Position numbers and translations under genes: made by a program
Shown here: in pieces, positions 9,159 through 18,138 of the stretch
How positions within the stretch are numbered: the first letter of the stretch is position 1
How the letters are laid out: the number at the start of each line of letters is the position of its first letter
Source: Balneolaceae bacterium
GTDB lineage: Bacteria; Bacteroidota; Rhodothermia; Balneolales; Balneolaceae
Reading direction: 5' to 3'
Assembly: GCA_020832415.1 (NCBI GenBank)
Contig: JAFIES010000032.1
Coordinates: 20,568-84,567 of the forward strand
Length of the DNA stretch: 64,000 bases
The notes under the pieces: generated by a model
What the model was told of the DNA's origin: nothing
Database searches by the model: none
The model's input: only the letters and a program-made list of their open reading frames with translations

Positions 9159-9411
9159 ACATATTGGAAATCTGTTTAGCTGGGTACTAATCAAACTGGT
9201 TCGATTTTATCAGCTTGCAATTTCACCTTTTCTGGGATCAAACTGCAGGCACTATCCCACCTGTTCCAATTATATGATTGAGGCAGTAAAAGAGTGGGGT
9301 TTTTTAAAAGGAGTGTGGCTCGGGCTAAAACGGATAGTGAAATGCCATCCCTGGGGAACATCGGGCGCAGATCCGGTTCCAAAGAAAGAGCAGAACACCC
9401 CCGATAAATAA
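9121..9411 (+). CDS. yidD: Membrane protein insertion efficiency factor YidD
   Basis: [54 protein letters not shown]. Overlaps cysS 3' end by up to 38 nt. Confidence 0.93.
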   Translation: MRKAVPVLKLIVKHIGNLFSWVLIKLVRFYQLAISPFLGSNCRHYPTCSNYMIEAVKEWGFLKGVWLGLKRIVKCHPWGTSGADPVPKKEQNTPDK

Positions 9412-9506
9412 GAGGCTCGAAAGTTCCTTTATTCATCTCCATCAGCCCGGCTTGATTAAATCCACTCATTTTTTAATAAATTCAATCAAAATGTTTAAAC
9501 TGTAAT

Positions 9507-10388
9507 ATGCGTAAAAAAAGAAATAGCAGACCAGATCAATCAAGAGGCGGTAAGAAAAAGCGTCCAGTACTTAATCGTGAAAAAAACCGGGCAAAAGAGT
9601 TCTCCAACCGATCCTCAACCGCTTCCCAAAAGCAGGTTATTGAAGATGAGATACGTATAAATAAATTTATTGCCCATGCAGGGTACTGCTCTCGCAGAGA
9701 GGCCGATGAACTGATAGAAGCCGGGAAAGTAAAAGTGAACGGCAAAGTTGTTACCGAACTCGGTATGAAAATCAAACCGGCTGATAATGTAGTGGTAGAG
9801 AATCAGCGGCTGTCACTGGAACCGTTTGTCTACATTTTGCTGAATAAGGGACGTGATACCATCAGTACCACAAATGATGAGAAAGACCGAAACACTGTTC
9901 TTGATGTGGTTGAAGATGCTACCGGGCACAGAGTTTATCCTGTGGGGCGATTAGACCGAAATACAACCGGACTGATTATTCTCACGAATGATGGTGACCT
10001 TGCACACAGATTGATGCATCCCAGCTATCAGGTGAAAAAAACGTATGAAATTACTGCAAACAGGCCTTTAACCCCTGAAGAAGTTGAGCGATTACGAACG
10101 GATGTGGTTCTTGATGACGGGCCGATCAAGCCGGCTCGTGTTAAGCATGATATGTACGATCCGTCTATCGTTACCATTTCTGTCTATGAGGGCAGAAACC
10201 ATCTTATAAGGCGCATGATTGATTTTATTGGTGCAGATGTAGAGAAATTAAAACGGACACGTTATGCGGGCCTTAGTGATGAAAACCTGAGAATGGGGCG
10301 ATGGAGATATCTCAGACAGAAAGAGATCAATGATTTAAGACAACTTGTAAAACTGGAAACATTAGATTTCAACAGAGAGGAAAAATGA
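9507..10388 (+). CDS. S4-domain pseudouridine synthase (RluB/RsuA family)
   Basis: RINKFIAHAGYCSRREADELIEAGKVKVNGKVV (S4), YPVGRLDRNTTGLIILTNDGDLAHRLMHP, EGRNHLIRRM. Confidence 0.93.
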   Translation: MRKKRNSRPDQSRGGKKKRPVLNREKNRAKEFSNRSSTASQKQVIEDEIRINKFIAHAGYCSRREADELIEAGKVKVNGKVVTELGMKIKPADNVVVENQRLSLEPFVYILLNKGRDTISTTNDEKDRNTVLDVVEDATGHRVYPVGRLDRNTTGLIILTNDGDLAHRLMHPSYQVKKTYEITANRPLTPEEVERLRTDVVLDDGPIKPARVKHDMYDPSIVTISVYEGRNHLIRRMIDFIGADVEKLKRTRYAGLSDENLRMGRWRYLRQKEINDLRQLVKLETLDFNREEK

Positions 10389-11260
10389 GATTCAGCAGTG
10401 TATCCAAAACAAGTGGTCAAATTTCATCAACCGAAAATTTACCTATTCATTATGATCTTCTTGTGCCGGTGGCATCAGCCGGTACAGTGCTGCCGGTAAT
10501 TCTGTTTCTGCATGGGTTTAAAGGATTTAAAGACTGGGGTGCTTTCCCCGATGTTTATGAAGAGCTTGCCAGGGCAGGTTTTGCCGTTGTTGCATTTAAT
10601 ATGTCGCTGAATGGAGTAGGTGAGAGTATGCTTGAGTTTGATGAGCCTGAGCTGTTCAGAAGGCAAACATTAAGCCAGGATTTAAGTGATGTAGGATCCA
10701 TAATAACAGCAGTTAAGGATAAAGAAATTGCCAGTGATAAAGTAATTCTTGATACCGACAGAGTTGGAATTATCGGGCACTCCCGCGGAGGGCACACCGC
10801 TGTTACCGCTGCTGCTGAGTATGCAGAAATTCAATGTCTTGTTACATGGTCTGCCGTATCGGACTATAACGCAAGGTGGAGCAGCGAAATGAAAAAAGAT
10901 TGGGAAACAAAAGGCTTCACTGAGATAAAAAATTCAAGAACCGGAGAAATCCTTCCTCTCGATAAGATCACCTATGATGATGGTATCACAAATGCTGACA
11001 GGTTAATGGCCATTAAACGTGTTCAGGAGATCTACATCCCATCTATGTTTATTGCCGGTAAAGACGACGAAGCTGTACCCGTATCAGAGACGGAAAAACT
11101 CTACAGAAAATCACCGGCTTACGATAAAGAAATACGCCTGATTGACAATGCCGGACATACCTTTCAGGTTTCTCATCCGTTTGAAAAGAACGATTTTCCG
11201 CCTGAGTTTGAAGAGGTCATCGACTTAACAGAAGGGTGGTTTTTAGATCATCTAAAATAA
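10385..11260 (+). CDS. Alpha/beta hydrolase (dienelactone-hydrolase-like)
   Basis: LPVILFLHGFKGFKDWGAF, GIIGHSRGGHTAVTAA (GxSxG), C-terminal DNAGHTF His. Confidence 0.85.
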   Translation: MRFSSVSKTSGQISSTENLPIHYDLLVPVASAGTVLPVILFLHGFKGFKDWGAFPDVYEELARAGFAVVAFNMSLNGVGESMLEFDEPELFRRQTLSQDLSDVGSIITAVKDKEIASDKVILDTDRVGIIGHSRGGHTAVTAAAEYAEIQCLVTWSAVSDYNARWSSEMKKDWETKGFTEIKNSRTGEILPLDKITYDDGITNADRLMAIKRVQEIYIPSMFIAGKDDEAVPVSETEKLYRKSPAYDKEIRLIDNAGHTFQVSHPFEKNDFPPEFEEVIDLTEGWFLDHLK

Positions 11261-11269
11261 CGCACAGCT

Positions 11270-12451
11270 ATGTACCCGGTTTTAATTCACAAGATTTTTG
11301 CTGTTCTGGCAATTCTTGTATTTCTGTCGACGCTGGATAACAGCAATGTATTAACCGCTCAAACCAAGGTCTTAATTGATGATGAGCGCTTTGGTGCAGA
11401 TGCTCGCAATGCCATCGATGCGTTATACAACAGAAACGGTGATGAGGCGCGTGAAATACTCTTTATATGGAAAGAGATCTATCCTGACCATCCCATTTGG
11501 TTACTTTGGAACGGGATGGAGCTATGGTGGGATGTGCTTGAAGATCTGGTAGATACTTCACACGATGAAAAATTTATTAATCTGATGAGAGAGGCAGATT
11601 TTGAAGCATCAAGGTTGCTTCGGCGCGAACCGGATCACAAAGATGCATTAATTATCAGGGCAGTCTCTAACAGTTACATTGCAAGGCTCCATGCAAATCG
11701 TGAAGAGTGGCTTACAAGCGTTCAGGTTGGCAGGAGAGGTTATCAGGCGCACCAGCGTCTAATCGAAATAGATCCCACCCTGCCGGATAATCTTTTTGCT
11801 GAAGGAATGAAGTACTACTATTCCGCGTACATACCCGAAACATACCCATTTTTACGGCCTGTAGCGATGTTCCTGCCTGATGGAAGCAGGGAAGAGGGTC
11901 TCAATACGCTGAAAAAAGCTTCTATTGATGCCGTTTTTGCAAGGCCGGAAGCCACCTACTTTTTGGGGAATATTCTGCTGAACTATGAAAATGAATTTGA
12001 TGAGGCAAAGTATTACTTCAAGCTGTTGGTAGATCAATACCCGGAGAACAGCTACTATCGCCGCCAGTACATGGTAACCATGGGCCAATTGAATGAATTT
12101 GATGAGATGATCAAATTTTTTGAAGAAACCATGGCTTACCGCACAGAAAACAATCTTCCCCCCGATGCCCTTCTGGAATCGGAACTATGGTACTGGTATG
12201 GCAGGGCTCAATATTATACAGGCAGTTTTTCAACGGCCCTGCAAGCGTTCGAAAAGTCTGTTGAATTTGGTGAAACACTTAAACATGTAAAGGAGAGGCA
12301 TATACATACACTGGCGGCTTTATTTGCCGGGAGGGCGGCAGAACGAGTGCCGGATAGTGAAAAAGCAAAGATTTACTATAAAATAGCATCGAACCAAAAC
12401 GCAGCTCCAAACGCGAGAAGGCAAGCAGCCGATCGGCTGAAACTTCTTTAA
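11270..12451 (+). CDS. Tetratricopeptide-repeat protein
   Basis: Repeated TPR-like helices (EFDEAKYYFKLLVDQYPENSYYRRQYMVTMGQLNEF; AQYYTGSFSTALQAFEKSVEFG). Confidence 0.7.
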   Translation: MYPVLIHKIFAVLAILVFLSTLDNSNVLTAQTKVLIDDERFGADARNAIDALYNRNGDEAREILFIWKEIYPDHPIWLLWNGMELWWDVLEDLVDTSHDEKFINLMREADFEASRLLRREPDHKDALIIRAVSNSYIARLHANREEWLTSVQVGRRGYQAHQRLIEIDPTLPDNLFAEGMKYYYSAYIPETYPFLRPVAMFLPDGSREEGLNTLKKASIDAVFARPEATYFLGNILLNYENEFDEAKYYFKLLVDQYPENSYYRRQYMVTMGQLNEFDEMIKFFEETMAYRTENNLPPDALLESELWYWYGRAQYYTGSFSTALQAFEKSVEFGETLKHVKERHIHTLAALFAGRAAERVPDSEKAKIYYKIASNQNAAPNARRQAADRLKLL

Positions 12452-13212
12452 AGAGGTATTTCAAACGTTCTTATAGCCGAAACATGTCCGGTTTCAGGAG
12501 TGTACGTTCTCTCTTCAAATGTAAGTACATTCTTCTTGTTAACTTTAACAACTGTGGAACATCGGGTACCGTAGTTTTCTGTTTTGATGAATACTGCGGA
12601 TACAGCTCTCTCAAGTTTTTCGGATAAACCCGTATCAGGTAACATTTCAGCAGGGTAGGTGCTTTTATTTTGAAGCATGCTGAACAGCTCATCATTATTC
12701 AACTCACCAGAATTCAATAATTTAGTAAATTTCTGTTCTGTCCACTCCGTTTTAGGCCATGGTGTATTCAACAAAGCATTACTGATAGAATATACGCCGG
12801 GTTCTGTTTGATGATAACTGTTCGGAACACTCGAAAAGTAATAAAACGCATCCGAAGAGCCTGCTAGCAAATTGAACCCATTATACTGATGTGCACTCTC
12901 TTTTAAATGGAACAAAAAGTCCGGGACTGATTTTTGGCTGGTCAGAATCTCTTTTACGATATCACCTCTGCTTGGTGCATCCTCTTTGATCTGTCTCATA
13001 TCTCTGTAGTTCGTCAAAGCGGCGATGCGTCCGGTTTCAGACACTCCAAGCCATGTGCCGCCCGCTTTCAGGTCTTTTCCGGCAATTATTTTTGGCTCAG
13101 TATTCCATATCGCTGCTGAATCAGCAGGCCGTTCATAAAATTCATCTCTGTTTCCGGCTAAAATCAGCGGATAATTTGGGTGGGCATTTACTGCAAATAC
13201 AATGAGGCACAT
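12448..13212 (-). CDS. NRDE (TANGO2-like) family protein
   Basis: MCLIVFAVNAHPNYPLILAGNRDEFYERPADSAAIW: NRDE signature; TNYRD...PSRG. Confidence 0.95.
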   Translation of the reverse strand: MCLIVFAVNAHPNYPLILAGNRDEFYERPADSAAIWNTEPKIIAGKDLKAGGTWLGVSETGRIAALTNYRDMRQIKEDAPSRGDIVKEILTSQKSVPDFLFHLKESAHQYNGFNLLAGSSDAFYYFSSVPNSYHQTEPGVYSISNALLNTPWPKTEWTEQKFTKLLNSGELNNDELFSMLQNKSTYPAEMLPDTGLSEKLERAVSAVFIKTENYGTRCSTVVKVNKKNVLTFEERTYTPETGHVSAIRTFEIPL

Positions 13213-13410
13213 AATTCTTTTTCAGATAATTGAAGATTTTTGAAACAAAGCGGTCTTAAATTCGCTGTAAATTCCTGATTACACAGCTTTATCTTGCTGC
13301 TTTTTCAATTTGAAAAGGATTAGTTTTTATATTAAAAAAGTAAAAAGTTGTGTAGTATGTTATTACTCAGTTCAGAAAAGATAACAACATAAAGAAGCAG
13401 TTACAGAAAA

Positions 13411-15924
13411 TTGATTCCCGGAAGCGATACCGCAAAACAAGATATTATTCTGCTTATAACAGGATTGATCGCGGCATTTTTATTTTACTGGCTTTATACG
13501 GATCTGCATCCATTACGAGTGGCCGACAGCAGCCTGGGCTTGTCGTCTGCTTCAGACCGAGGTGTGGCCATTGCAAATCAGTTTGGGTACAGAACCAGCG
13601 AGAACGATGTAACAAGCTTTAAAATCAATCAAAGCTTTCTTGATTCGCTGCAAAGTCAAACTTCAGCAAAAGAGTTTTATGTACGGGATGAGAATAGAAC
13701 TTTGTATCCGGCATTTTATTGGCAGACAAATCTGAAAGTAGCTGATCTTGATCAGGATGCTGTTTTTGGTTTTATGAGTGAATCTGCCAAAACTGTTTCT
13801 GTTTTGCTGAATGAGAGGGGAGAATTCATAGCTATTCAAAACAGCCACGATTTTTTACCTATGCTTCGAACTTCCGGAACAGAACAGGTGCCTCTTGAAA
13901 GTACTGAAAGCTCTGAACCGGAATTTATAGATCAGGAACTTGAGCAGTTTTTAACGGGTGAGTTTAACCAAAATGTTGCACTTGAACTTGCCGGTTACTA
14001 CTTCAAAGAGTCAGGATGGCCCGAAAACATTTTTCTGCATGAATCAACAGAACTATTTGAGATAGATGAAGTACAGGCGGCGAAAGTAACCTACCTGCAC
14101 AGTTCTGATCAGATCCGGCAAAATGTTCAGGTAGAGGTAACCGTGCTTGAAAATGGTTCTATTCTGCAGATGGACTACACCTACCTGGATACATCAACCA
14201 GGGTAACAGATTTTACACCATACATTTCCGGTGTGCGGGCGATTGTAATTCTGTTCGCAATATTCTGGATTTTTGTGCTTCTCTTTAACCGCTTTCGGCT
14301 GCGCCTGGTAGATACAAAAGCTGCCATCCTTATTGCCGTTCTTGCCGGTTTACTCTTTCCGTTTTTAATCACGCTTCAGCAGCTATACAGTCATATTTCT
14401 TCCTTCGGTTCTATCACATTTTCCTTCATACTGCCAATGCTGATAACCATCGGATTTTTTGCAGCAATAACATCGGTTGGTTTCTTTGCAGTAACGGCTA
14501 TATCCGATTCCATCACAAGACAAATTTGGGTCGATAAACTCAGAACGTATGATCTGATCAGAACCAGCCACTTTTTTAATGTGCCGGTTGGGGTAAATAT
14601 CATTCGCGGAATTTCATTGGGGTTTGTTATTTCTGCAGTTTGGTGTATTGTGATCTATTTAATTCCGGGGACATATATCACTGTTCCGTCTGAATTTATA
14701 TCAGATACTACCTACTTGCCCTACATTGCAGAAATACTAAGTAATTTCGCCATCGCATTTATCATTGTTCAGGTGATATTTTTGATATTTCTGGGGCAAT
14801 TCAGGTCTGCATTCAAATCAGACTTTATGGTACTTTTATTGCCTGCCGTAATGATGAGTGTAGTATATCCATTTCCCTTTGACGTGGGTGGTTTGCTGCC
14901 CGAACTCTTAACAGCCGGTGTTGTGGGGTTACTTCTCGGATTAATCTATCTGAAGAATGACTTTATCACAACGTTCATATCTCTTTTTGTATTCTTTGGC
15001 GTTGTATCAACTGCGCCCGGCTGGCTGTTATCTCCATCGCCCGATATTATAGTTTTCCTGCCATTTGCACTGCTTCTTGTTACAGGCTATTTGATAGGTG
15101 CATACAACATTTACAAAGGGAAAACGGGGAATGAATTGCCCGATTTTGTGCCCGGTTACATAAGGGAACTTGCACAGGAGGATAGAATTAAGCAGGAGCT
15201 TCAAATTGCAAGACAGGTACAGCAGTCGTTTCTGCCGGTTGCAAGGCCTGCAGTAGATGGTTTTGATATAGCAGCAATCTGTAAACCTGCCTATGAAACA
15301 GGGGGCGATTACTTTGACTTTATCTCTCTTTCTGATGACAAACTGGCCATCACCATTGGAGATGTTAGTGGAAAGGGTATCCAGGCAGCATTCTATATGA
15401 CTTTCATTAAAGGAGTGTTACATGCACTTTGCAACGACTTCTCTTCACCAGGGAAAATATTGAGCAAAACAAATAAGCTCTTCAGAAGAAATGCTAATAA
15501 AAGTACATTCATCTCTTTGATTTTTGGTGTGCTGGATATCAAAAAAGCACAGTTTCGTTTTTCAAGAGCCGGGCATAATCCCGTACTGTTTTACAATAGC
15601 AAAAAGGGTAAACTCTATCCATATCAACCATCGGGACTGGCTATCGGTATGGCAAACGAAGAGCTGTTTGATAAGCATATAACGGAAGATGAGATCAAAC
15701 TGAATGAAGGCGATATACTGATTCTGTTTACCGATGGTGTGGTAGAAACGATTAGTAAAACCAATAAACTCTACGGTGATCATCGCCTGCACAATTTGAT
15801 TATGAAGTACAATTCATTCACTTCATTAGAACTTATTCAGCGAATGGAAGAGGATCTTAAAAAGTTTGGAGACAAACATGAACAACACGATGATCTCACT
15901 ATGATCGTTGTTAAGAAGAAATGA
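13411..15924 (+). CDS. Multi-TM sensor PP2C (SpoIIE/RsbU-type) phosphatase
   Basis: Multiple hydrophobic TM segments then QIARQVQQSFLPVARP...GGDYFDFISLSDDKLAITIGDVSGKGIQAAFYM...ILFTDGVVETIS. Confidence 0.92.
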   Translation: MIPGSDTAKQDIILLITGLIAAFLFYWLYTDLHPLRVADSSLGLSSASDRGVAIANQFGYRTSENDVTSFKINQSFLDSLQSQTSAKEFYVRDENRTLYPAFYWQTNLKVADLDQDAVFGFMSESAKTVSVLLNERGEFIAIQNSHDFLPMLRTSGTEQVPLESTESSEPEFIDQELEQFLTGEFNQNVALELAGYYFKESGWPENIFLHESTELFEIDEVQAAKVTYLHSSDQIRQNVQVEVTVLENGSILQMDYTYLDTSTRVTDFTPYISGVRAIVILFAIFWIFVLLFNRFRLRLVDTKAAILIAVLAGLLFPFLITLQQLYSHISSFGSITFSFILPMLITIGFFAAITSVGFFAVTAISDSITRQIWVDKLRTYDLIRTSHFFNVPVGVNIIRGISLGFVISAVWCIVIYLIPGTYITVPSEFISDTTYLPYIAEILSNFAIAFIIVQVIFLIFLGQFRSAFKSDFMVLLLPAVMMSVVYPFPFDVGGLLPELLTAGVVGLLLGLIYLKNDFITTFISLFVFFGVVSTAPGWLLSPSPDIIVFLPFALLLVTGYLIGAYNIYKGKTGNELPDFVPGYIRELAQEDRIKQELQIARQVQQSFLPVARPAVDGFDIAAICKPAYETGGDYFDFISLSDDKLAITIGDVSGKGIQAAFYMTFIKGVLHALCNDFSSPGKILSKTNKLFRRNANKSTFISLIFGVLDIKKAQFRFSRAGHNPVLFYNSKKGKLYPYQPSGLAIGMANEELFDKHITEDEIKLNEGDILILFTDGVVETISKTNKLYGDHRLHNLIMKYNSFTSLELIQRMEEDLKKFGDKHEQHDDLTMIVVKKK

Positions 15925-16442
15925 TTTACTTCAAGAAATCAGTTATCTTTTGCGCTATGAAAATTTTATCTCTCTCTATCGCTCTTTTGGTGCTTTTTGT
16001 GCCGGCCAAACTCTATTCACAATCATCTCAGGTAGAACCGGTTTCTTTGGAACAGGCTCTCAGAATGGCACCTGAACAAGAGAAAAAAATTCTTGTTGAT
16101 GTGTATGCAGCCTGGTGTCCGTATTGCCAGCGAATGCACTCCGAAGTGTATGTAGACAGTGATGTGGTTGAAGCCATCAACGAGCACTTTATTCTGGTCA
16201 GGATCAACGTTGAATCCGACGAAACAGTAAGTTATCTGGGTAATGAAATGTCGGAAGCTGAATTTGCCCGTGCTCTTGAAAACAGAAATGTTCCCACTAC
16301 GTATTTTTTGAATCATGAGGGAGCAATTATTGGGGCGCAGCCGGGCTACCTGGAGGAGGGTGTCTTTTCAAACCTTCTGAATTTTGTAGGAAGTGATGCC
16401 TTTCTTACACAAACATTTGATGAATACCTTGAAAACAGATAG
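15921..16442 (+). CDS. Thioredoxin-family protein with signal peptide
   Basis: KKILVDVYAAWCPYCQRMHSEVY: CxxC thioredoxin active site; NVPTTYFLNHEG cis-Pro region. Confidence 0.88.
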   Translation: MIYFKKSVIFCAMKILSLSIALLVLFVPAKLYSQSSQVEPVSLEQALRMAPEQEKKILVDVYAAWCPYCQRMHSEVYVDSDVVEAINEHFILVRINVESDETVSYLGNEMSEAEFARALENRNVPTTYFLNHEGAIIGAQPGYLEEGVFSNLLNFVGSDAFLTQTFDEYLENR

Positions 16443-16484
16443 GTCTGTTCATTTCAAAACTGTTTACAAACCAAACTTTGTACT

Positions 16485-17171
16485 ATGTCCCGAAGTCAGT
16501 CGGTTGAAGATTACCTGAAGACAATCTATAAGCTTGAACAGGATACCCACAAAGGTGTATCTACGTCGAGCCTGGCTGAAGGTATGGGTGTTGCAAATGC
16601 ATCTGTAACCAATATGCTGAAAAGGCTGTCTGAGATGGGCCTTGTTAACTATGAATCGTATTACGGAACAACACTTACTGATGCGGGAGAAAAAATTGCG
16701 CTTGAGATCATTCGTCATCACCGGCTCATTGAACTCTACTTAAAAGAGATGCTTGGCTACTCGTGGGATGAAGTACACGATGAGGCAGAGAAGCTGGAGC
16801 ATCACATCTCCGAGCAGTTTGAGGACAAAATTGCTGAGATGCTCAATAACCCGATTGTAGATCCCCATGGAGATCCCATCCCCACGAAAGAGGGAGTTAT
16901 GCCGGCTATATCATCAGAGCCGCTTACGGTGCTAAAAGAAGATCAGGAGAGCATCATTATCCGGGTGAAAAATCAGGACCCCGAACTACTCAGATATCTT
17001 GAAGATCAGGGGCTGATTCCCGGTGTAAAAATAAAGATCACAAAAAAAGAGCCGTTCAACGGCCCGCTTCAGCTGTCCATTGAGAATGAACATACAACCA
17101 CGATCGGGTATGGTGTAGCTGAGGATATCTATGTGATGAAAAAAGAGGAGAGTAAAGCTCAGGGAGTATGA
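16485..17171 (+). CDS. DtxR-family metal-dependent transcriptional regulator (MntR/IdeR-like)
   Basis: SVEDYLKTIYKLEQDTHKGVSTSSLAEGMGVANASVTNMLKRLSEMGLVNYESYYGTTLTDAGEKIALEIIRHHRLIELYL plus C-terminal FeoA/SH3-like domain. Confidence 0.94.
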   Translation: MSRSQSVEDYLKTIYKLEQDTHKGVSTSSLAEGMGVANASVTNMLKRLSEMGLVNYESYYGTTLTDAGEKIALEIIRHHRLIELYLKEMLGYSWDEVHDEAEKLEHHISEQFEDKIAEMLNNPIVDPHGDPIPTKEGVMPAISSEPLTVLKEDQESIIIRVKNQDPELLRYLEDQGLIPGVKIKITKKEPFNGPLQLSIENEHTTTIGYGVAEDIYVMKKEESKAQGV

Positions 17172-17986
17172 TCCATCGGGTTGGGGTAGAAAAAGGAGTA
17201 GTGGAGATCTTCCTTTAATTTCTGGTTGGAAACAATTCTGTAATCTTTGCCATTTTTCGGTTTAAAACGGGGTTTTGGCAGGTTAAAATATTCCGCAGCA
17301 CTTTCATAAAACTCTTTTCGTGGCGGGTGTCCGTCCGAAACAACATTGTAAACAGAATTTCTCTTTTTCTGGCGGACAATTTCACTGATAACATTCACGC
17401 AATCTACCTGATGCACAAGGTTCACAGGTTTAGCAGCTCCATCAAGATTTTTTCTGCCGCTCAGATAGTGAATGGGGTGCCTTCCGTAGCCGTATAGTCC
17501 GCCAAGCCGCAGAATGGTATAATCAATCCCCGATTTTTGGATGATCTCTTCTGCTTTGATCAAAGTTTCACCAGAGGGGCGTTTGGCACTTCCTGGCTTC
17601 ACATCCTCTTCTCTGGTAAGTCCGCCGATTTCGCTGTAGACTGAGGTAGAGCTTGTAAAGAGTATCCACGAAAGATTATGCTCCCTGCATTTTTCAATAA
17701 TCTGCTCTATTGCGGTAAGAAAATTTTCAGGCTCATGGTTATCACCCAGTTTAGGTGGAACATTGAGAATCAGCAAGTCACTTTGCCAGAATGGCTGGAT
17801 ATCCCGGCTATGGATAGATTCGGGTAAACGGATCAGATAAGGTTCAATTCCGTTCAGTTTAAGCGTGTTTAACTTCTTCTCCGTAGTTGTGGATCCCTTA
17901 ATTGAATAGTTTTCTTTGTGAAGCCGCTGGGCAAGAGGAAAACCGAGCCACCCACATCCTAAAACCGAAATTTTCATATACTCCAT
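17159..17986 (-). CDS. NAD-dependent epimerase/dehydratase (SDR, YeeZ-like)
   Basis: MKISVLGCGWLGFPLAQRLHKENYSIKGSTTT; TSSTSVYSEIGG; ILRLGGLYGYGRHP. Confidence 0.87.
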   Translation of the reverse strand: MEYMKISVLGCGWLGFPLAQRLHKENYSIKGSTTTEKKLNTLKLNGIEPYLIRLPESIHSRDIQPFWQSDLLILNVPPKLGDNHEPENFLTAIEQIIEKCREHNLSWILFTSSTSVYSEIGGLTREEDVKPGSAKRPSGETLIKAEEIIQKSGIDYTILRLGGLYGYGRHPIHYLSGRKNLDGAAKPVNLVHQVDCVNVISEIVRQKKRNSVYNVVSDGHPPRKEFYESAAEYFNLPKPRFKPKNGKDYRIVSNQKLKEDLHYSFFYPNPMDHTP

Positions 17987-18083
17987 ACCTTTATTCGGCT
18001 TGAAGGTACTGAGTCCTTCAGTAATTTAAAAAAACTGTTCATCTCTAAGTGATACATGAATAAGAAGTTCGATTTTATCAGGC

Positions 18084-18119
18084 AAAAAAATAGCCACTGA
18101 TTTCTCGCGGCTATTTTTT
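18084..18119. terminator. Bidirectional terminator hairpin
   Basis: aaaaaaaTAGCCactgatttctcgcGGCTAttttttaa between the convergence-side ends; lies just downstream of the minus-strand TonB receptor. Confidence 0.7.
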
Positions 18120-18138
18120 AATTGTGTAAACAAATCTT

